Assembly: GCA_944319815.1 (NCBI GenBank)
Contig: CALUEX010000053.1
Coordinates: forward strand, 89,147-153,146
DNA: 64,000 nt
Direction: 5' to 3'
Source of the DNA: an uncultured Prevotella sp.
GTDB taxonomy: Bacteria; Bacteroidota; Bacteroidia; Bacteroidales; Bacteroidaceae
Shown here: positions 15,307 through 25,628 of the stretch, in pieces
Layout of the letters: every line of letters begins with the position of its first letter
Position numbering within the stretch: the first letter of the stretch is position 1
Program-made: the position numbers and the translations under genes
The notes under the pieces: model-generated
Seen by the model: the letters and a program-made list of their open reading frames with translations, nothing else
Database searches by the model: none
Told to the model about the DNA's origin: nothing

Positions 15307-18300
15307 TTATCTCGTAAGCGAGAACTTGAGGCTGAGCCCGAAGTCTTGCGTCGTCGTTGGGTAACTGTTAGACGAAAGCAACGGCGTGTTGGTCTGGCGG
15401 TCGTAATAGAAGCTCATGGTAAGCAAGCGCGAAAGGGCATAGTCTGCCGAGAACGACAGCTTGAAGGCCGTGTTGCCGCTGCTTGCCGAACTTGTCATCG
15501 AGGCTATGTCGCGGCAGATGGAGGCCTGCTTCCTGTAAGACAGGTCAAGGCGCAGGTTGAGCGAGGTGTTGAAACCAGTGCTGCTGCGCGACGTTGACGA
15601 CGTGGCCGACTTGTTGTCTTTGCCGCTGTTGCTTGAGCGGACACGGCGATGGCGGTTACCGCCGAAAAGACGGAAGTTGTTGATTTTGTAGCTTGCGCCC
15701 ACCACCCAGTCGTTGCTGACCGCCTCGTTAATCTGTATGCTCGTCATGCTTAGGCTGAGGACGCGCGTCTTGCGGTATTCCAGCTTGCAGGTAAGGTCGT
15801 TCTGGAAGGTCATGTCGATGCCGATGAGCGGCGAGAACGACTCGTTGATGCTCACCGTGCTGACGTTGAACATACTGCTCGGTGTGGGGTTGCCCGTGGT
15901 GGCGTCGCTGACGAAGCCGAGCCCGTTCATGTATTCCTGGTAAGAACTGTAAGAGCTGTACGAGCCTACGGCATAGATGCTCTTGTAGGCATGGTTGATG
16001 TTGAAGCTCTTGAACACGTCGCGGAACCACGGCAGCTGAACCAATCCGCTGTAGCGTACCGTCCAGTTGGGTAACAGGCGCGCCAGCGTGGGGAAGATGG
16101 AAAGCGACTTGCCGCCCATGGATGTGTAGGCCGAGAGGAACGCCGGTATCATGACGTCGGCGCTGTACTTGCTCACGGAGCCGTTGGCCGGGTCAAACTT
16201 CTGCCCCGCCAAGGCTGTGCCGGCAGGATAAGTAGAGCCGACATATTGCGTTTCCACGCGGTCGCGGAAGCCGTCAAGCGAGTTGCAGAACTTCTCGAAC
16301 GTGGCCGAATGGTAGCCGTTGGTGGCGTCGCCCATGCCCTCGAACGCGCTGCCGAAACTGATGGTGGTCATGGTGAGCGTCCCGCTCTGCGTAGTTGGCG
16401 AGCCGGAGTACATATATTGTATGCTCTTCGACTTCGTCTCGGTGCGGCTTGCGTTAAGGTCTATTTTGAGGTTCTTCACAGGCTCGAGCGTCATGCGCAG
16501 CTGGAAGTCCTCGGTCAGGCTGGTCGTTGCTGGCGTGGCTACGCTGTCGTTCATGAGCAGCCAGTTGCGTTCCTTGGCCTTGTCGATGTAGCTGTCGCCC
16601 ACGAAGCCGAAGGCAAAGTCGAGGCCCGGCGACATGATGTCGCCGCTGCGCTGGCCGAACATATCGCCGACCTCGGGCATAAAGCCCGGCAAGTACATAC
16701 TATACTGGTTGCGGTAAGAGAAGCTGACGTTGCGCACAAGCATCAGTCCGCGCGCCACGCACTGTGCCGCCTTGTACCACTTGTTCTCGTCTAACGGCAG
16801 CTTGGGCGTGACGGTGAGCTTCAGCGTCGTGGCCGTGTCAACCTTCGAGGTTATGCGTATGCGGTTGTTGTCAACCTTCCTGTACTTCAGCCTGAACGTC
16901 TTGCCGTCCTTGGTCTTTGCCCTGACGATGAGACGCTTGCTGTTCTTGCCGTGCGATACGGTGAGCGTCGTGTCCGGCATGAGCACTATCTCTTTCTCGA
17001 AGCTGCGCTTGTTCTTTGGCAGTTCTTTCTTTTCCTTGTCGTTGCCCTTGCCGCCTTTCGCATCCTTCGCGCCGTCCTTGCCGGCTTTTCCGTCTTTTTC
17101 GGCATCCTGCTGGCGGCGACGGGTGTTCTTCCTCGACGTTGAAGCACGCGACGTCTTGTTGAAACGGTCGTTGGTTTTCTTCAGGAACGGCACATGGTTA
17201 TACAGCTTCTCAAGGTTGAACGAGCCGTTGATGTTGTACGTGCGGTTCATCGTCACCGAGTTGCCGAGCGACGTGCCGTCCTCAAGGTCGGTTCCCCTGG
17301 TCCAGTTGTAAGTAGCGTTATACGTGCCGTCGGCGTTCACCCAGTCGAATATAGGTATGAGGTTGAGCGGCAACTGGTAAGAGGCGTCGAACGTCTGGTT
17401 GTAGTCAAGCGGCCGCCCGAAGTCCTTTATGCTCGTCCACACGGAGTCTTTCCATGCCGAATATTGGTCGGGGTAAAGGTCCTTGTTTACCGGTGTGTAC
17501 GGTTCCTCTATCTCGGCGTTGGTAGCACTGTTGAAACTCATGTGCAGGTTCTTCGTCAAGTCCCAGCGAATGGAGAACGACCTGTTCCACAGGAACTGCT
17601 CGCTGAAGGTCAGCGGAAGCTGGTTGCCCTCGGTGCTTTCCATGTCACGCTCCTGCAACTCGTAATAGTTTCGCGTCATCTCGGTGTCGAACGTGATGTT
17701 CTGCGGCAGCCAGTTGATGCCGAAACGCTTTATGATGTCGAACCATTTACTCTTGCTCTTGATGAGCTTCTTGAACGGCTCAAATGACTTGTATACCGGA
17801 GTGTAGCTGTAATTCAAGGCTCCGCGCCAGTTGTCCTCGTTTTCATAGACTGTGGTCTCGCCGCTGGTATGGCGGTGGCTGTGGCTGTAGCTGAACGAGA
17901 AGTTTGCCGGGTCGTAAGGCATCGGGTGGCGCTTTGTCTGTATGCCGAAGCGCACATTGGACAGCGAGAAGTTAGTGTTAGTGGTCTTGGTCACGGCAAT
18001 GCTCTCGATTGAGTCGCGCTCATGCTGGTTCGCCGCGCCGTCAAGGGCGTCGTCGAGCAGCATATCCGTATCGAGCGGATTATACTTCGGGCGGGTCTCC
18101 TCCTGGGTTATCGAGTAGTAGAGAGGAGCCGTAACCTTGGCCTTGTCGGGGAAAAACTTGCCAAGCTCTACGTTCGCCGTGAAGCTGTAAGTCTTGTAGT
18201 CGTCCTGCGAACGCTCGGCAACGCCGTCCTCGATGCCGCCGAAACCGTCGGTGACAATCTTGCCCGTGGCGTTAAGCGAGCCAATGTCGGACAACTGGAC

Positions 18301-21300
18301 GTTGAGCGCACCCTGGGCCGCCCAGCCTCCCTTGTTGTCATACTCCTTGAGCCTTAGCTCGTTGACCCACACCTCACCCGACTTGATTTCGCCTGAAAGG
18401 TTGCGCACGCCAATCATCATCGTTTTGACTTCGCCGAGCGTCGGGTTACCCACGATGCTGACCTTGTTGTTCGGTTTGTCCTCGTCATACGCACTGTAGA
18501 CGCTATTATAGGATGCAAGACCTTGCGCCTTGGCTATGTTGCGGGCTTTCTTCAAGCTCGTGAACACGTTGAGCTGTATGTCGAGCATATTCTCCTCGGG
18601 CCACACGATGCGCGCGTCCTCAAGCGAATAACGGCTGTAATCACTACGCGGAGGGGTGAGCGAAAGGGGTATTTCATACTCATAGTAGTTGTTGCGGTAG
18701 TCGCTTCCAAGGCGGATGAACACGGCCAACTGGTTGTCGGCAAGGTTCGTGGTGTTCTGTTCAAAGGCATTCGCATGGACGAACATCTGCAACCTCTTGT
18801 ACTGACGGAGGTCAAGGGTCGTGTTCTTGTAGACAGCCTTAGCCTCGCCCGTAGAGAAGTTCGTGACGGTGAAGCTCAATGCCTGCTCGTTCTCCTCGGA
18901 CAGCTGTGGCTGCGTGGGGTCTTGCTCACGGGTAATGCCCGGCGGCAAGATGTAGTTCACGGGAGACTTGTCGTTGTTTTCCTCGATGTTAACCGCGCTC
19001 ACTGACATTGTCCCGCTTTCGTTCACCGAGTTGTCGAGCGTCTGTTCGTATGTCCTCCATTCGCCGCGAACAAGGTCGAGAGTGGCAAAGCGAAGCACGA
19101 TGGGCTTCTTGAAGTTGGTAAGGAACATACGCATGAAACGTATCGAAGTGAAGTCGCTTATAGAGCCTACACGGTCTTCAAAGTCGTCAAGAGGTATGCG
19201 GAACTGGTACCATGTGGCGTGGCCCACATCCCCATTACGCAGCGTGGGGGATGTTTCGCGCTTGTCAACGATGTAGTTCTGCCCAACGACGAAGTCCTCC
19301 GGGCGCATACTTATGCGGTATTCGTAGTATTTTTCGTATTCGTTGAGGGTGTAATCCTGGTTGATGTCCTCGACGTCAGGAGTCGTCTTGTACGACGTGT
19401 CGTAACTTTCCGAACGGTTGTTGCTGTCCGGCGAGTTTCCCTGCGGGTTGTTTATGCGCTTGTAGCGGTAAAGGATGGGAGCCTCCATTTGGTCGAAGTC
19501 AGAGCCGCGGAAGTAATGATAATTGTCATTGGCGGGGTCGTTCATTATTGAATCGAGCTGCGCCTGCGACACCCTTCCTTGTATTGCGGTCAAGAACTCC
19601 TGGTAAGACTCGAACTCACGCTCCTCCGCATCGGTCAAACCATTGTACCCGACGTCCTGCAACTCGCGCGAACCGTCTGTCGTGGCGAAAGCATAAGTTA
19701 CCGTGGCTTGAGTCGGGATTTTACCCCACTGGGTGGTAACGAAACTTTGCGAGCCGTCAACCGGCATTCCGCTTTCATAGAACTTGCGCCCGTCATGGAG
19801 TATGTCCTCGCTCACTTCGCCGAGGTTTATGTACAAGTCGCCCCCGTAATCGTTGGCATCCGGCTCCTCGTTTGAATATATGAACGGGTCAAGAAGCCAG
19901 AACTCGATGTACTCGATGTTGGCCGTCTCGAAGTCGCTTGTGTCAAGTTTCCTCATCATTCCTCCCCAATGACGTTCAGGACTGGGCAGTGTACCGTCGT
20001 AGTTCAAGTTCGGGTTGAAGTTATACGGGCCGCGTTCCGACGGATAATAGGCCAAGTTAAGGATTGAAAGGGTTGACGTTGCGCCGCTGTAAGTGTTGTC
20101 GTTGCGGTTAGGGAAGAGCTCACGGGTATTCACCTCACGCACATAATAGTTACTAAGCTGTTCGAGGTCGCTCCTGATGTGCGAAGGCGTAAGCGACGAA
20201 CTGCGGCGCGTAAATAGAGGGTCTATGGTGTACCAGGCCAGCAACGCGCGGTTGTAACCGCTCTGCAGGGTGGTATTGTCGCTCTGTTCGGGGAACATCG
20301 ACGGCACGCTCGAGAGCACCCACGACGTAGGCGATGACACGTCTATGGCGTTCTCCGTGTTCTCGAAGTCGTCTATGTACGATGCGTTGTCCTGCACGCC
20401 GGAAGCCTCGCCGGCAATAAGCTGGGCGAACTCGCCGGTAAACGAGATTTGCGAAGGCTGCGTGCAGTGCAGGAACGGCAGCTTGTCAAGCATATTCGTG
20501 AGCCACTGGCTCTCCTTCTTCCAGTTGATGTTGATGCCCCAAAGGGTGTTGTTAAGAGGCTCGGAGCCCATCGTCACCTTAGATGTCAGGGCCTGTTCCG
20601 ACAAATGCTGTATGGTTCCGCTTATCTGAAAGTCCTTCGAGAAGTCATATTGCCAGTTCAACCCGAGGAACGTCTTGCGCTCCTGGGCGTAATCGGTGTT
20701 GCTCTCGAGCGAGACGTTAACGGACGTACCGGCATCGATGATGCTCTGGTTAAGAATGGTTACCTCACCGGCCGAATAGTCAACGGTATAGTCTGAACCC
20801 TCGGTCAGCGTCACTCCACCGGCAGTCACGACCACGGAGCCCTGCGGAACGTTGTACGCACCGAGCGAGATGACATTGGCCAGAGTGCCGCGGAACTGCC
20901 CGCTAATCTGATACTTGTTCTTCTCGGTGATTTGCTTGGCCACGGTCTTGGTCGAGTCGTACAGTTCCGTGTAGCTGTACTTGCGCGCAACGTCGGCCGC
21001 CACGCCGCGACCGGTCAGCGCCGAATACATACCATCGCCGAAAGGCTCTACCTTTGGGAAGAATACGCGGCCGTTGCTAACGGTGTATCCGTCCACGTAG
21101 TCAAAGTAGCCGTTGCTGTTCGCCTTGTTGTTATTGTCCAGGCGGTCGGCCCCGATGAGCTTTATTATGGTCTGGTCCTTCACCTGCTGCTCGGGTATAT
21201 AAGAAAGGTAAACGCCTGTGGTGTCGCTCTGGAACTTCACGTTAAGGCGGAACTTGTCTTTTTCCACCGACGAGGCAAGGTAATATACGTTTTTCATCAT

Positions 21301-22920
21301 CAAGTCCCAGTTGCCCTGCTGCGGGTTGTTGCTGGTGTTCTTGAGCGACTTGACGAACAGGGCTTGGTTGACGTCCTGTATGTCAGAGGCGAACTCTCCC
21401 ACTTGGTAAGTCACCCCGCCGTAAGTAAATTCGTATGCCACGGCCAGCACCTGGTCGGTCTGCAAGGTTGACTTGAGCGACACATATCCCAATGCCGAGT
21501 TGAGCGTGTACTCCGAACTGGTAAGCAGGCGGGCGCTCTCGAGCTTCTCGTAGTCAACACCGCCCACGAAGTCAGGCACGGCGTCGAGCACGGAGCTGGT
21601 CTGGTTGATGTCGCGTGCCGCAGCGTAGCTGTTCACCATCGTCGAATACTCGCTGTTGGCGTTGTTCGACGGCACTGGCTGTCCCGTCACCGCCCACATC
21701 GGGTTGCTCACCGACGTGTTCTCGCCAAGGTCGGTCAGGGCCACGATGTCGCGCGAGTTGGTGGTCGTACCGGTCTTGTTGGTCACCCAGATTTCCACCC
21801 TGTTGATAGTTATTCCCGTCGTCACGTTGGGCAACCGCGACATGGCATTGTCGTACCTGTCGCGGAAATAGCGTGACAGGAAGAAGTGGCGGTTCTCCTC
21901 ATAGTCTGTAACGTCGAACTCGAACGGGGTGAGCTGCGTGCCGCCCTTTGACGAGACGCTCTTGGTTGACGACTTCTTCTGCGATATTACGGTCTGGAGC
22001 GAGAGCTTGCCGAACTGCAGGTCGGTGCGGATACCGAACAGCGACGTCGCCCCGTTGACGAGCGACGAGTTGCTGGGGAACGACACGTTGCCGCCCTCCA
22101 CGAGCTTGATTATCTCGTCCTCCTTGCCCTCATACTTGAGCTTGAGGTTCTGCGAGTCGAAGTCGAACGTTGCGTCGGTGTTGTAGTTGAGGTTCATGTT
22201 CACCTTGTCGCCTACCCTTCCGTTGACGCTGAGGTTGATTTTCTCGTCGAAGTCCATCGTCGTCGTCTTGCGGTTGCGGATTGGCAACGACGGGTTGTCT
22301 ATGTTTTTCAGCGTCGCGCCCAGCCTAAGCTCGGCCGTTCCCTGCGTCTTTATGCGCACGCCGCCCGGGCCGAAAATTTTTTCGGCGGGGCCGAGGTCGA
22401 AGTGCATATCCGTGAACGAGAACTTATCCTTGCCGCCTTCCTTGATGAGCGTGTCGTTCTTCTGCCTGAAGAAACGGTCAAACTCTTTCTTCTCGCTCCA
22501 CTTCCTGTACTCCATCGGGGTCATCACGATAGGCGTGGAGAGATAGCCGTCGCCCACCTTCGAGCCTATGTAGTAGCGGTCGAGCGAGTCGTTGTAAACT
22601 ACGTCCTGCTTTATGTTGTCGGGCAGGGTGAGGTCTGCGGCATACTTGTCGAGGTCGTCTTGCGTCACGGGCACGGTGCGCTGTATCCTCCACCTGGGAT
22701 GCAGCAGCGAGTCGGGTATGGTGTCTTCCTCTATCAAGACGTCAGGCTGGGCCTTCACCCTGCCCACCGTGTCGCGGCGGGCGGTAGAGTCGGCGGCCGA
22801 AGCGCCGCGCGCGGCCCGCTGCCGCGTCCTGTCGTCTTGCAGGTAAGGCACGGAGAAAGCGTAGCTTGCCGCGCTGACGGCAAACAACACAAACAAAAGC
22901 CCGTATATGATTTTCCTCAT
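15307..22920 (-). CDS. sprA: T9SS outer-membrane translocon SprA/Sov (2537 aa)
   Basis: The giant beta-barrel that forms the type IX protein-conducting channel in the outer membrane. A signal peptide (MRKIIYGLLFVLFAVSAASYAFS) precedes the SprA N-terminal region (LPDNIKQDVVYNDSLDRYYIGSKVGDGYLSTP, DFDEKINLSVNGRVGDKVNMNLNYNTDATFDFDSQNLKLKYEG in fragments). A long series of amphipathic strands ends in a barrel-closing C-terminal strand (FGLSLKFSLTR). Its length fits SprA/Sov (about 2400-2500 aa). A Lys/Asp/Gly-rich low-complexity insert lies near residues 1920-1970. It follows ruvA on the same strand, a pairing I recall from other Bacteroidota. Substrates include the sorting-tail protein encoded at 1084. 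Confidence 0.95.
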   Translation of the reverse strand: MRKIIYGLLFVLFAVSAASYAFSVPYLQDDRTRQRAARGASAADSTARRDTVGRVKAQPDVLIEEDTIPDSLLHPRWRIQRTVPVTQDDLDKYAADLTLPDNIKQDVVYNDSLDRYYIGSKVGDGYLSTPIVMTPMEYRKWSEKKEFDRFFRQKNDTLIKEGGKDKFSFTDMHFDLGPAEKIFGPGGVRIKTQGTAELRLGATLKNIDNPSLPIRNRKTTTMDFDEKINLSVNGRVGDKVNMNLNYNTDATFDFDSQNLKLKYEGKEDEIIKLVEGGNVSFPSNSSLVNGATSLFGIRTDLQFGKLSLQTVISQKKSSTKSVSSKGGTQLTPFEFDVTDYEENRHFFLSRYFRDRYDNAMSRLPNVTTGITINRVEIWVTNKTGTTTNSRDIVALTDLGENTSVSNPMWAVTGQPVPSNNANSEYSTMVNSYAAARDINQTSSVLDAVPDFVGGVDYEKLESARLLTSSEYTLNSALGYVSLKSTLQTDQVLAVAYEFTYGGVTYQVGEFASDIQDVNQALFVKSLKNTSNNPQQGNWDLMMKNVYYLASSVEKDKFRLNVKFQSDTTGVYLSYIPEQQVKDQTIIKLIGADRLDNNNKANSNGYFDYVDGYTVSNGRVFFPKVEPFGDGMYSALTGRGVAADVARKYSYTELYDSTKTVAKQITEKNKYQISGQFRGTLANVISLGAYNVPQGSVVVTAGGVTLTEGSDYTVDYSAGEVTILNQSIIDAGTSVNVSLESNTDYAQERKTFLGLNWQYDFSKDFQISGTIQHLSEQALTSKVTMGSEPLNNTLWGININWKKESQWLTNMLDKLPFLHCTQPSQISFTGEFAQLIAGEASGVQDNASYIDDFENTENAIDVSSPTSWVLSSVPSMFPEQSDNTTLQSGYNRALLAWYTIDPLFTRRSSSLTPSHIRSDLEQLSNYYVREVNTRELFPNRNDNTYSGATSTLSILNLAYYPSERGPYNFNPNLNYDGTLPSPERHWGGMMRKLDTSDFETANIEYIEFWLLDPFIYSNEEPDANDYGGDLYINLGEVSEDILHDGRKFYESGMPVDGSQSFVTTQWGKIPTQATVTYAFATTDGSRELQDVGYNGLTDAEEREFESYQEFLTAIQGRVSQAQLDSIMNDPANDNYHYFRGSDFDQMEAPILYRYKRINNPQGNSPDSNNRSESYDTSYKTTPDVEDINQDYTLNEYEKYYEYRISMRPEDFVVGQNYIVDKRETSPTLRNGDVGHATWYQFRIPLDDFEDRVGSISDFTSIRFMRMFLTNFKKPIVLRFATLDLVRGEWRTYEQTLDNSVNESGTMSVSAVNIEENNDKSPVNYILPPGITREQDPTQPQLSEENEQALSFTVTNFSTGEAKAVYKNTTLDLRQYKRLQMFVHANAFEQNTTNLADNQLAVFIRLGSDYRNNYYEYEIPLSLTPPRSDYSRYSLEDARIVWPEENMLDIQLNVFTSLKKARNIAKAQGLASYNSVYSAYDEDKPNNKVSIVGNPTLGEVKTMMIGVRNLSGEIKSGEVWVNELRLKEYDNKGGWAAQGALNVQLSDIGSLNATGKIVTDGFGGIEDGVAERSQDDYKTYSFTANVELGKFFPDKAKVTAPLYYSITQEETRPKYNPLDTDMLLDDALDGAANQHERDSIESIAVTKTTNTNFSLSNVRFGIQTKRHPMPYDPANFSFSYSHSHRHTSGETTVYENEDNWRGALNYSYTPVYKSFEPFKKLIKSKSKWFDIIKRFGINWLPQNITFDTEMTRNYYELQERDMESTEGNQLPLTFSEQFLWNRSFSIRWDLTKNLHMSFNSATNAEIEEPYTPVNKDLYPDQYSAWKDSVWTSIKDFGRPLDYNQTFDASYQLPLNLIPIFDWVNADGTYNATYNWTRGTDLEDGTSLGNSVTMNRTYNINGSFNLEKLYNHVPFLKKTNDRFNKTSRASTSRKNTRRRQQDAEKDGKAGKDGAKDAKGGKGNDKEKKELPKNKRSFEKEIVLMPDTTLTVSHGKNSKRLIVRAKTKDGKTFRLKYRKVDNNRIRITSKVDTATTLKLTVTPKLPLDENKWYKAAQCVARGLMLVRNVSFSYRNQYSMYLPGFMPEVGDMFGQRSGDIMSPGLDFAFGFVGDSYIDKAKERNWLLMNDSVATPATTSLTEDFQLRMTLEPVKNLKIDLNASRTETKSKSIQYMYSGSPTTQSGTLTMTTISFGSAFEGMGDATNGYHSATFEKFCNSLDGFRDRVETQYVGSTYPAGTALAGQKFDPANGSVSKYSADVMIPAFLSAYTSMGGKSLSIFPTLARLLPNWTVRYSGLVQLPWFRDVFKSFNINHAYKSIYAVGSYSSYSSYQEYMNGLGFVSDATTGNPTPSSMFNVSTVSINESFSPLIGIDMTFQNDLTCKLEYRKTRVLSLSMTSIQINEAVSNDWVVGASYKINNFRLFGGNRHRRVRSSNSGKDNKSATSSTSRSSTGFNTSLNLRLDLSYRKQASICRDIASMTSSASSGNTAFKLSFSADYALSRLLTMSFYYDRQTNTPLLSSNSYPTTTQDFGLSLKFSLTR

Positions 22921-23067
22921 TCTATATTAATAACGTAATTAAAGGAGCCTGTGAAGTTTATGTGGCAACAGGTGGATGCACTTTCACATGACGGCGAAAA
23001 AACCGCGGCCAGGAAGCCGTCGCCGCCCAAGCCGGCCGTTCCTCCGCCTTATCATCCAGCTTTCAGC

Positions 23068-23673
23068 TTACTTTATCTGCTTCAGGGCCAGCTTCACCAC
23101 CTGCTCTACGGGCAGCGCCGGCTGTTCTTTCAATATGGCGATGACGACCTTTGCCGACGGGGCGGGAGCAAAGCCAAGCATCGTGAGCGCCCCAACGGCC
23201 TCGTCCTTCACCTCCTTGTCCACCTGCACGGCTGCCTGCCCTGCCGCAGCGGGCAGCTCCTCGGCCAGGCCGAGGGCGGCAATCTTGTCCCTCAGGTCTA
23301 CTATTATGCGCTGCGCCGTGCGCAGGCCTATGCCCTTGACGGTCTTCAGGATTTTCTCGTTGCCCGACGATATGACGTTGCACAGCTCGGCCGGCGTCAG
23401 CTCGGAGAGTATCATGCGCGCCGTGTTGGCGCCCACGCCTGACACCGTGATGAGCATCAGGAACATCTCGCGCTCCTCTTTCGTGCCGAAGCCGTAAAGC
23501 GTATAGGCGTCTTCACGGATGCTCTCGAAGACGTACAGGCGCACGTCTTTCCTGCCCTGTATGGCCGTATATGTGTTAAGCGTGATGTTCAGGCCGTAAC
23601 CTACGCCCCCTGTTTCAACCACTGCGTATGCCGGGGTAAGCTCGGCTAATTCACCCTTTACGTATTCTATCAT
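23068..23673 (-). CDS. ruvA: Holliday junction branch migration protein RuvA (201 aa)
   Basis: Tetrameric Holliday-junction binding subunit of RuvABC. The N-terminal OB-fold starts [30 protein letters not shown]. Tandem helix-hairpin-helix motifs follow at [19 protein letters not shown] and [23 protein letters not shown], with a C-terminal domain III that contacts RuvB ([20 protein letters not shown]). The length of about 200 aa is standard. ruvB is not adjacent, as is common outside proteobacteria. The gene sits 147 nt upstream of sprA on the same strand, and both may share a transcript. Confidence 0.96.
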   Translation of the reverse strand: MIEYVKGELAELTPAYAVVETGGVGYGLNITLNTYTAIQGRKDVRLYVFESIREDAYTLYGFGTKEEREMFLMLITVSGVGANTARMILSELTPAELCNVISSGNEKILKTVKGIGLRTAQRIIVDLRDKIAALGLAEELPAAAGQAAVQVDKEVKDEAVGALTMLGFAPAPSAKVVIAILKEQPALPVEQVVKLALKQIK

Positions 23674-23799
23674 TGTCAGAAAAATTGCAATTATACCTTA
23701 AATAAAACGAACGCCGCCGACATTTATTGCACAAAGGGGTTTTATTTAACGTATCGGGAAAGCGGAAAGCGGAAATAAGCACACGCCACAATCCACCTG

Positions 23800-24170
23800 A
23801 ATACCCACCCCAACCTCACCTGACACCCACCCCAACCCTCCCGAAGGGAGGGGGCTTGATATGCCCAGCCGGTCTTTCGCGCAGTCCCATTAGCCTTATC
23901 TGCCTTATCAGCCCTATCCAGCCAAATGCCCCATCGGTCTTATTAACCTTATCCGTCCTATGCCGCCATGCGTTCCATCAGCCTTATCCGTCCCATCTGT
24001 CCTATTCACCCTATCCATGGTTGCCTATTAATAATGTGCATTGCCGCTTACCGCTAACTGCCCGACCGCCATCGCCCGCGCGATACGTGGCCTTTTGCCC
24101 ATCAAAAGGCCACAAACGGCAACGTAAAAGGGCATCTTTCGCAGCGCGAAAGATGCCCTTTTGAAAACAA
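23800..24170. repeat. Composite intergenic repeat block (copy 1)
   Basis: Modules in order: tandem CCCACCCCAACC elements (23803-23856), a CCTTATC(C/T)G-word tract (23888-24015), ATTAATAATGTG plus GCTTACCGCTAACTGCCC, GGCCTTTTG hairpins, and a perfect hairpin around GCATCTTTCGC (about 24126-24165). The same modules in inverted order occupy 31600-31890. It fills the 23674-24197 gap, where no gene is seen. Confidence 0.75.
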
Positions 24171-24197
24171 GTTGATAGTCAGGTATTTACAGCTACA

Positions 24198-25607
24198 TTA
24201 CCAAGTTATGCTCATTCCGAGGTTCAGGCTCGCGTTAGAGCTTAGCGGGATGAACTCCTTGCTTGTCTGTCCGAGCAGGTGGTCCATACCGATGAAGAAG
24301 TTGTAGCCCTTCGGGTGGATGTTGAGCACCCAGCCCATGCTTGCCGTGAAGCTGTTTACGGCAAAGTTCACGCCGCCGTCGAGCCAGTTGAGCGGCTTCC
24401 AGTTTGCGCTCAGGCGGCCCTCCGTCCACGTGTAGGCGCCCTTGATGCGCGTGCTGCTCAACAGTCCGAAAGTTATTTTGCGGTAAACGGGCAGGTTATA
24501 CTCTGCACCGAAGTTGAGCGTAGCCCCTATGCCCGTGGTGCGTCCGCCCTGGTCGCCGTTGTCGCGCAGGTTGATGAAGTCGGCTATCTGGTCGCCGTAG
24601 CTGTCGGCCTGGTCGTCGAAAGACACGCCCGAACCGTCGTTCACCGACATATCATGGAAACCGCCGAACTCGAACCTGTCGCTGCGGTTCACGGCCTGTG
24701 CGTTCTCGCTCCAGCTTATGAAACCAAGGTCGAGCACCGACGCGCTGACCCTCCAGTCCTCGTTAATCTGGTAAACGGCGCCGAGGTCTACGGCCATGCC
24801 GAAGCCGCCGAGGCCGAAGCCGTCAACGTCGATGTCGCTGACCTTCTCGTATTCGCCCTTGTTCGGGTCATTGTATTCGTCCATCTCGCTCTCGTACTTG
24901 AAGCCCTTTACCGACACGTCGGCCGTTGCCTTGCCCGACACCGTCCACTTGTCGTTTGACGCAAGGTCGGCCCTTACGTCCTGGAGCTTCAGGTCTGCGC
25001 GGCCAAGACCGAACAGGAACTTCAGCTTTGCGCCTACGCGCAGCTTCTCGTCAATCTGGCGCGAATGGCCGAAGGCAAGCTCTACGTATGACATTGCGTG
25101 GGCATTGATGTCGCCGATGTCGTATGTCTTGTTGCCCGTGTTCTTGGCAAACTCAAAGAGCTCGTAGGGCAACGACATACCGAAAGACGTCTTCGAGCTG
25201 ATTTCAACGGTATTGTATCCACCGAAAGCCTTGAAGCCTCCCGAGAGGATTGTTATGCCTACGTCGCCCACTACGCGGTTGTTCCCCTTGCTGAAGCCGT
25301 CAAGAGCTTCGCCCACCGATATATAAGGGTTCATGAAAGTGGTCATCTTCTTGCCGCTCGTTTGCGGGTACATGGGGTTGTGGAGCACAACGTCCTTGTA
25401 GCCGAAATTGCCGTGCAGGTTGACGTTAATGTTGCCGAGGGCGGGCACCGAGACATAATTCTGCTCGTTGCCGAACGCCGGGTTCATGTCATGACGGAAC
25501 TTGTATTCGTCCGTGAAGTACGCAGAGTTAAGCCCCTGGGCCGCAGCTCCGCCGGCCACGGCGAACATCACGGCGGCCGCCGCGCACCTTATGTATGTAA
25601 GTTTCAT
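24198..25607 (-). CDS. DUF5723 family outer-membrane beta-barrel protein (469 aa)
   Basis: A signal peptide (MKLTYIRCAAAAVMFAVAGGAAAQ) is followed by amphipathic strands with PorV/FadL-like wording (LNSAYFTDEYKFRHDMNPAFGNEQNYVSVPALGNINVNLHGN in parts). The protein ends SLNLGMSITW, an aromatic terminal residue typical of outer-membrane barrels. It matches the DUF5723 family, Bacteroidota outer-membrane proteins of unknown role. It starts 21 nt after the lipoprotein gene upstream on the same strand, so they form a two-gene operon and may act together at the outer membrane. Confidence 0.85.
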   Translation of the reverse strand: MKLTYIRCAAAAVMFAVAGGAAAQGLNSAYFTDEYKFRHDMNPAFGNEQNYVSVPALGNINVNLHGNFGYKDVVLHNPMYPQTSGKKMTTFMNPYISVGEALDGFSKGNNRVVGDVGITILSGGFKAFGGYNTVEISSKTSFGMSLPYELFEFAKNTGNKTYDIGDINAHAMSYVELAFGHSRQIDEKLRVGAKLKFLFGLGRADLKLQDVRADLASNDKWTVSGKATADVSVKGFKYESEMDEYNDPNKGEYEKVSDIDVDGFGLGGFGMAVDLGAVYQINEDWRVSASVLDLGFISWSENAQAVNRSDRFEFGGFHDMSVNDGSGVSFDDQADSYGDQIADFINLRDNGDQGGRTTGIGATLNFGAEYNLPVYRKITFGLLSSTRIKGAYTWTEGRLSANWKPLNWLDGGVNFAVNSFTASMGWVLNIHPKGYNFFIGMDHLLGQTSKEFIPLSSNASLNLGMSITW

Positions 25608-25628
25608 TGTCGTCTAAATGTTATGAGG

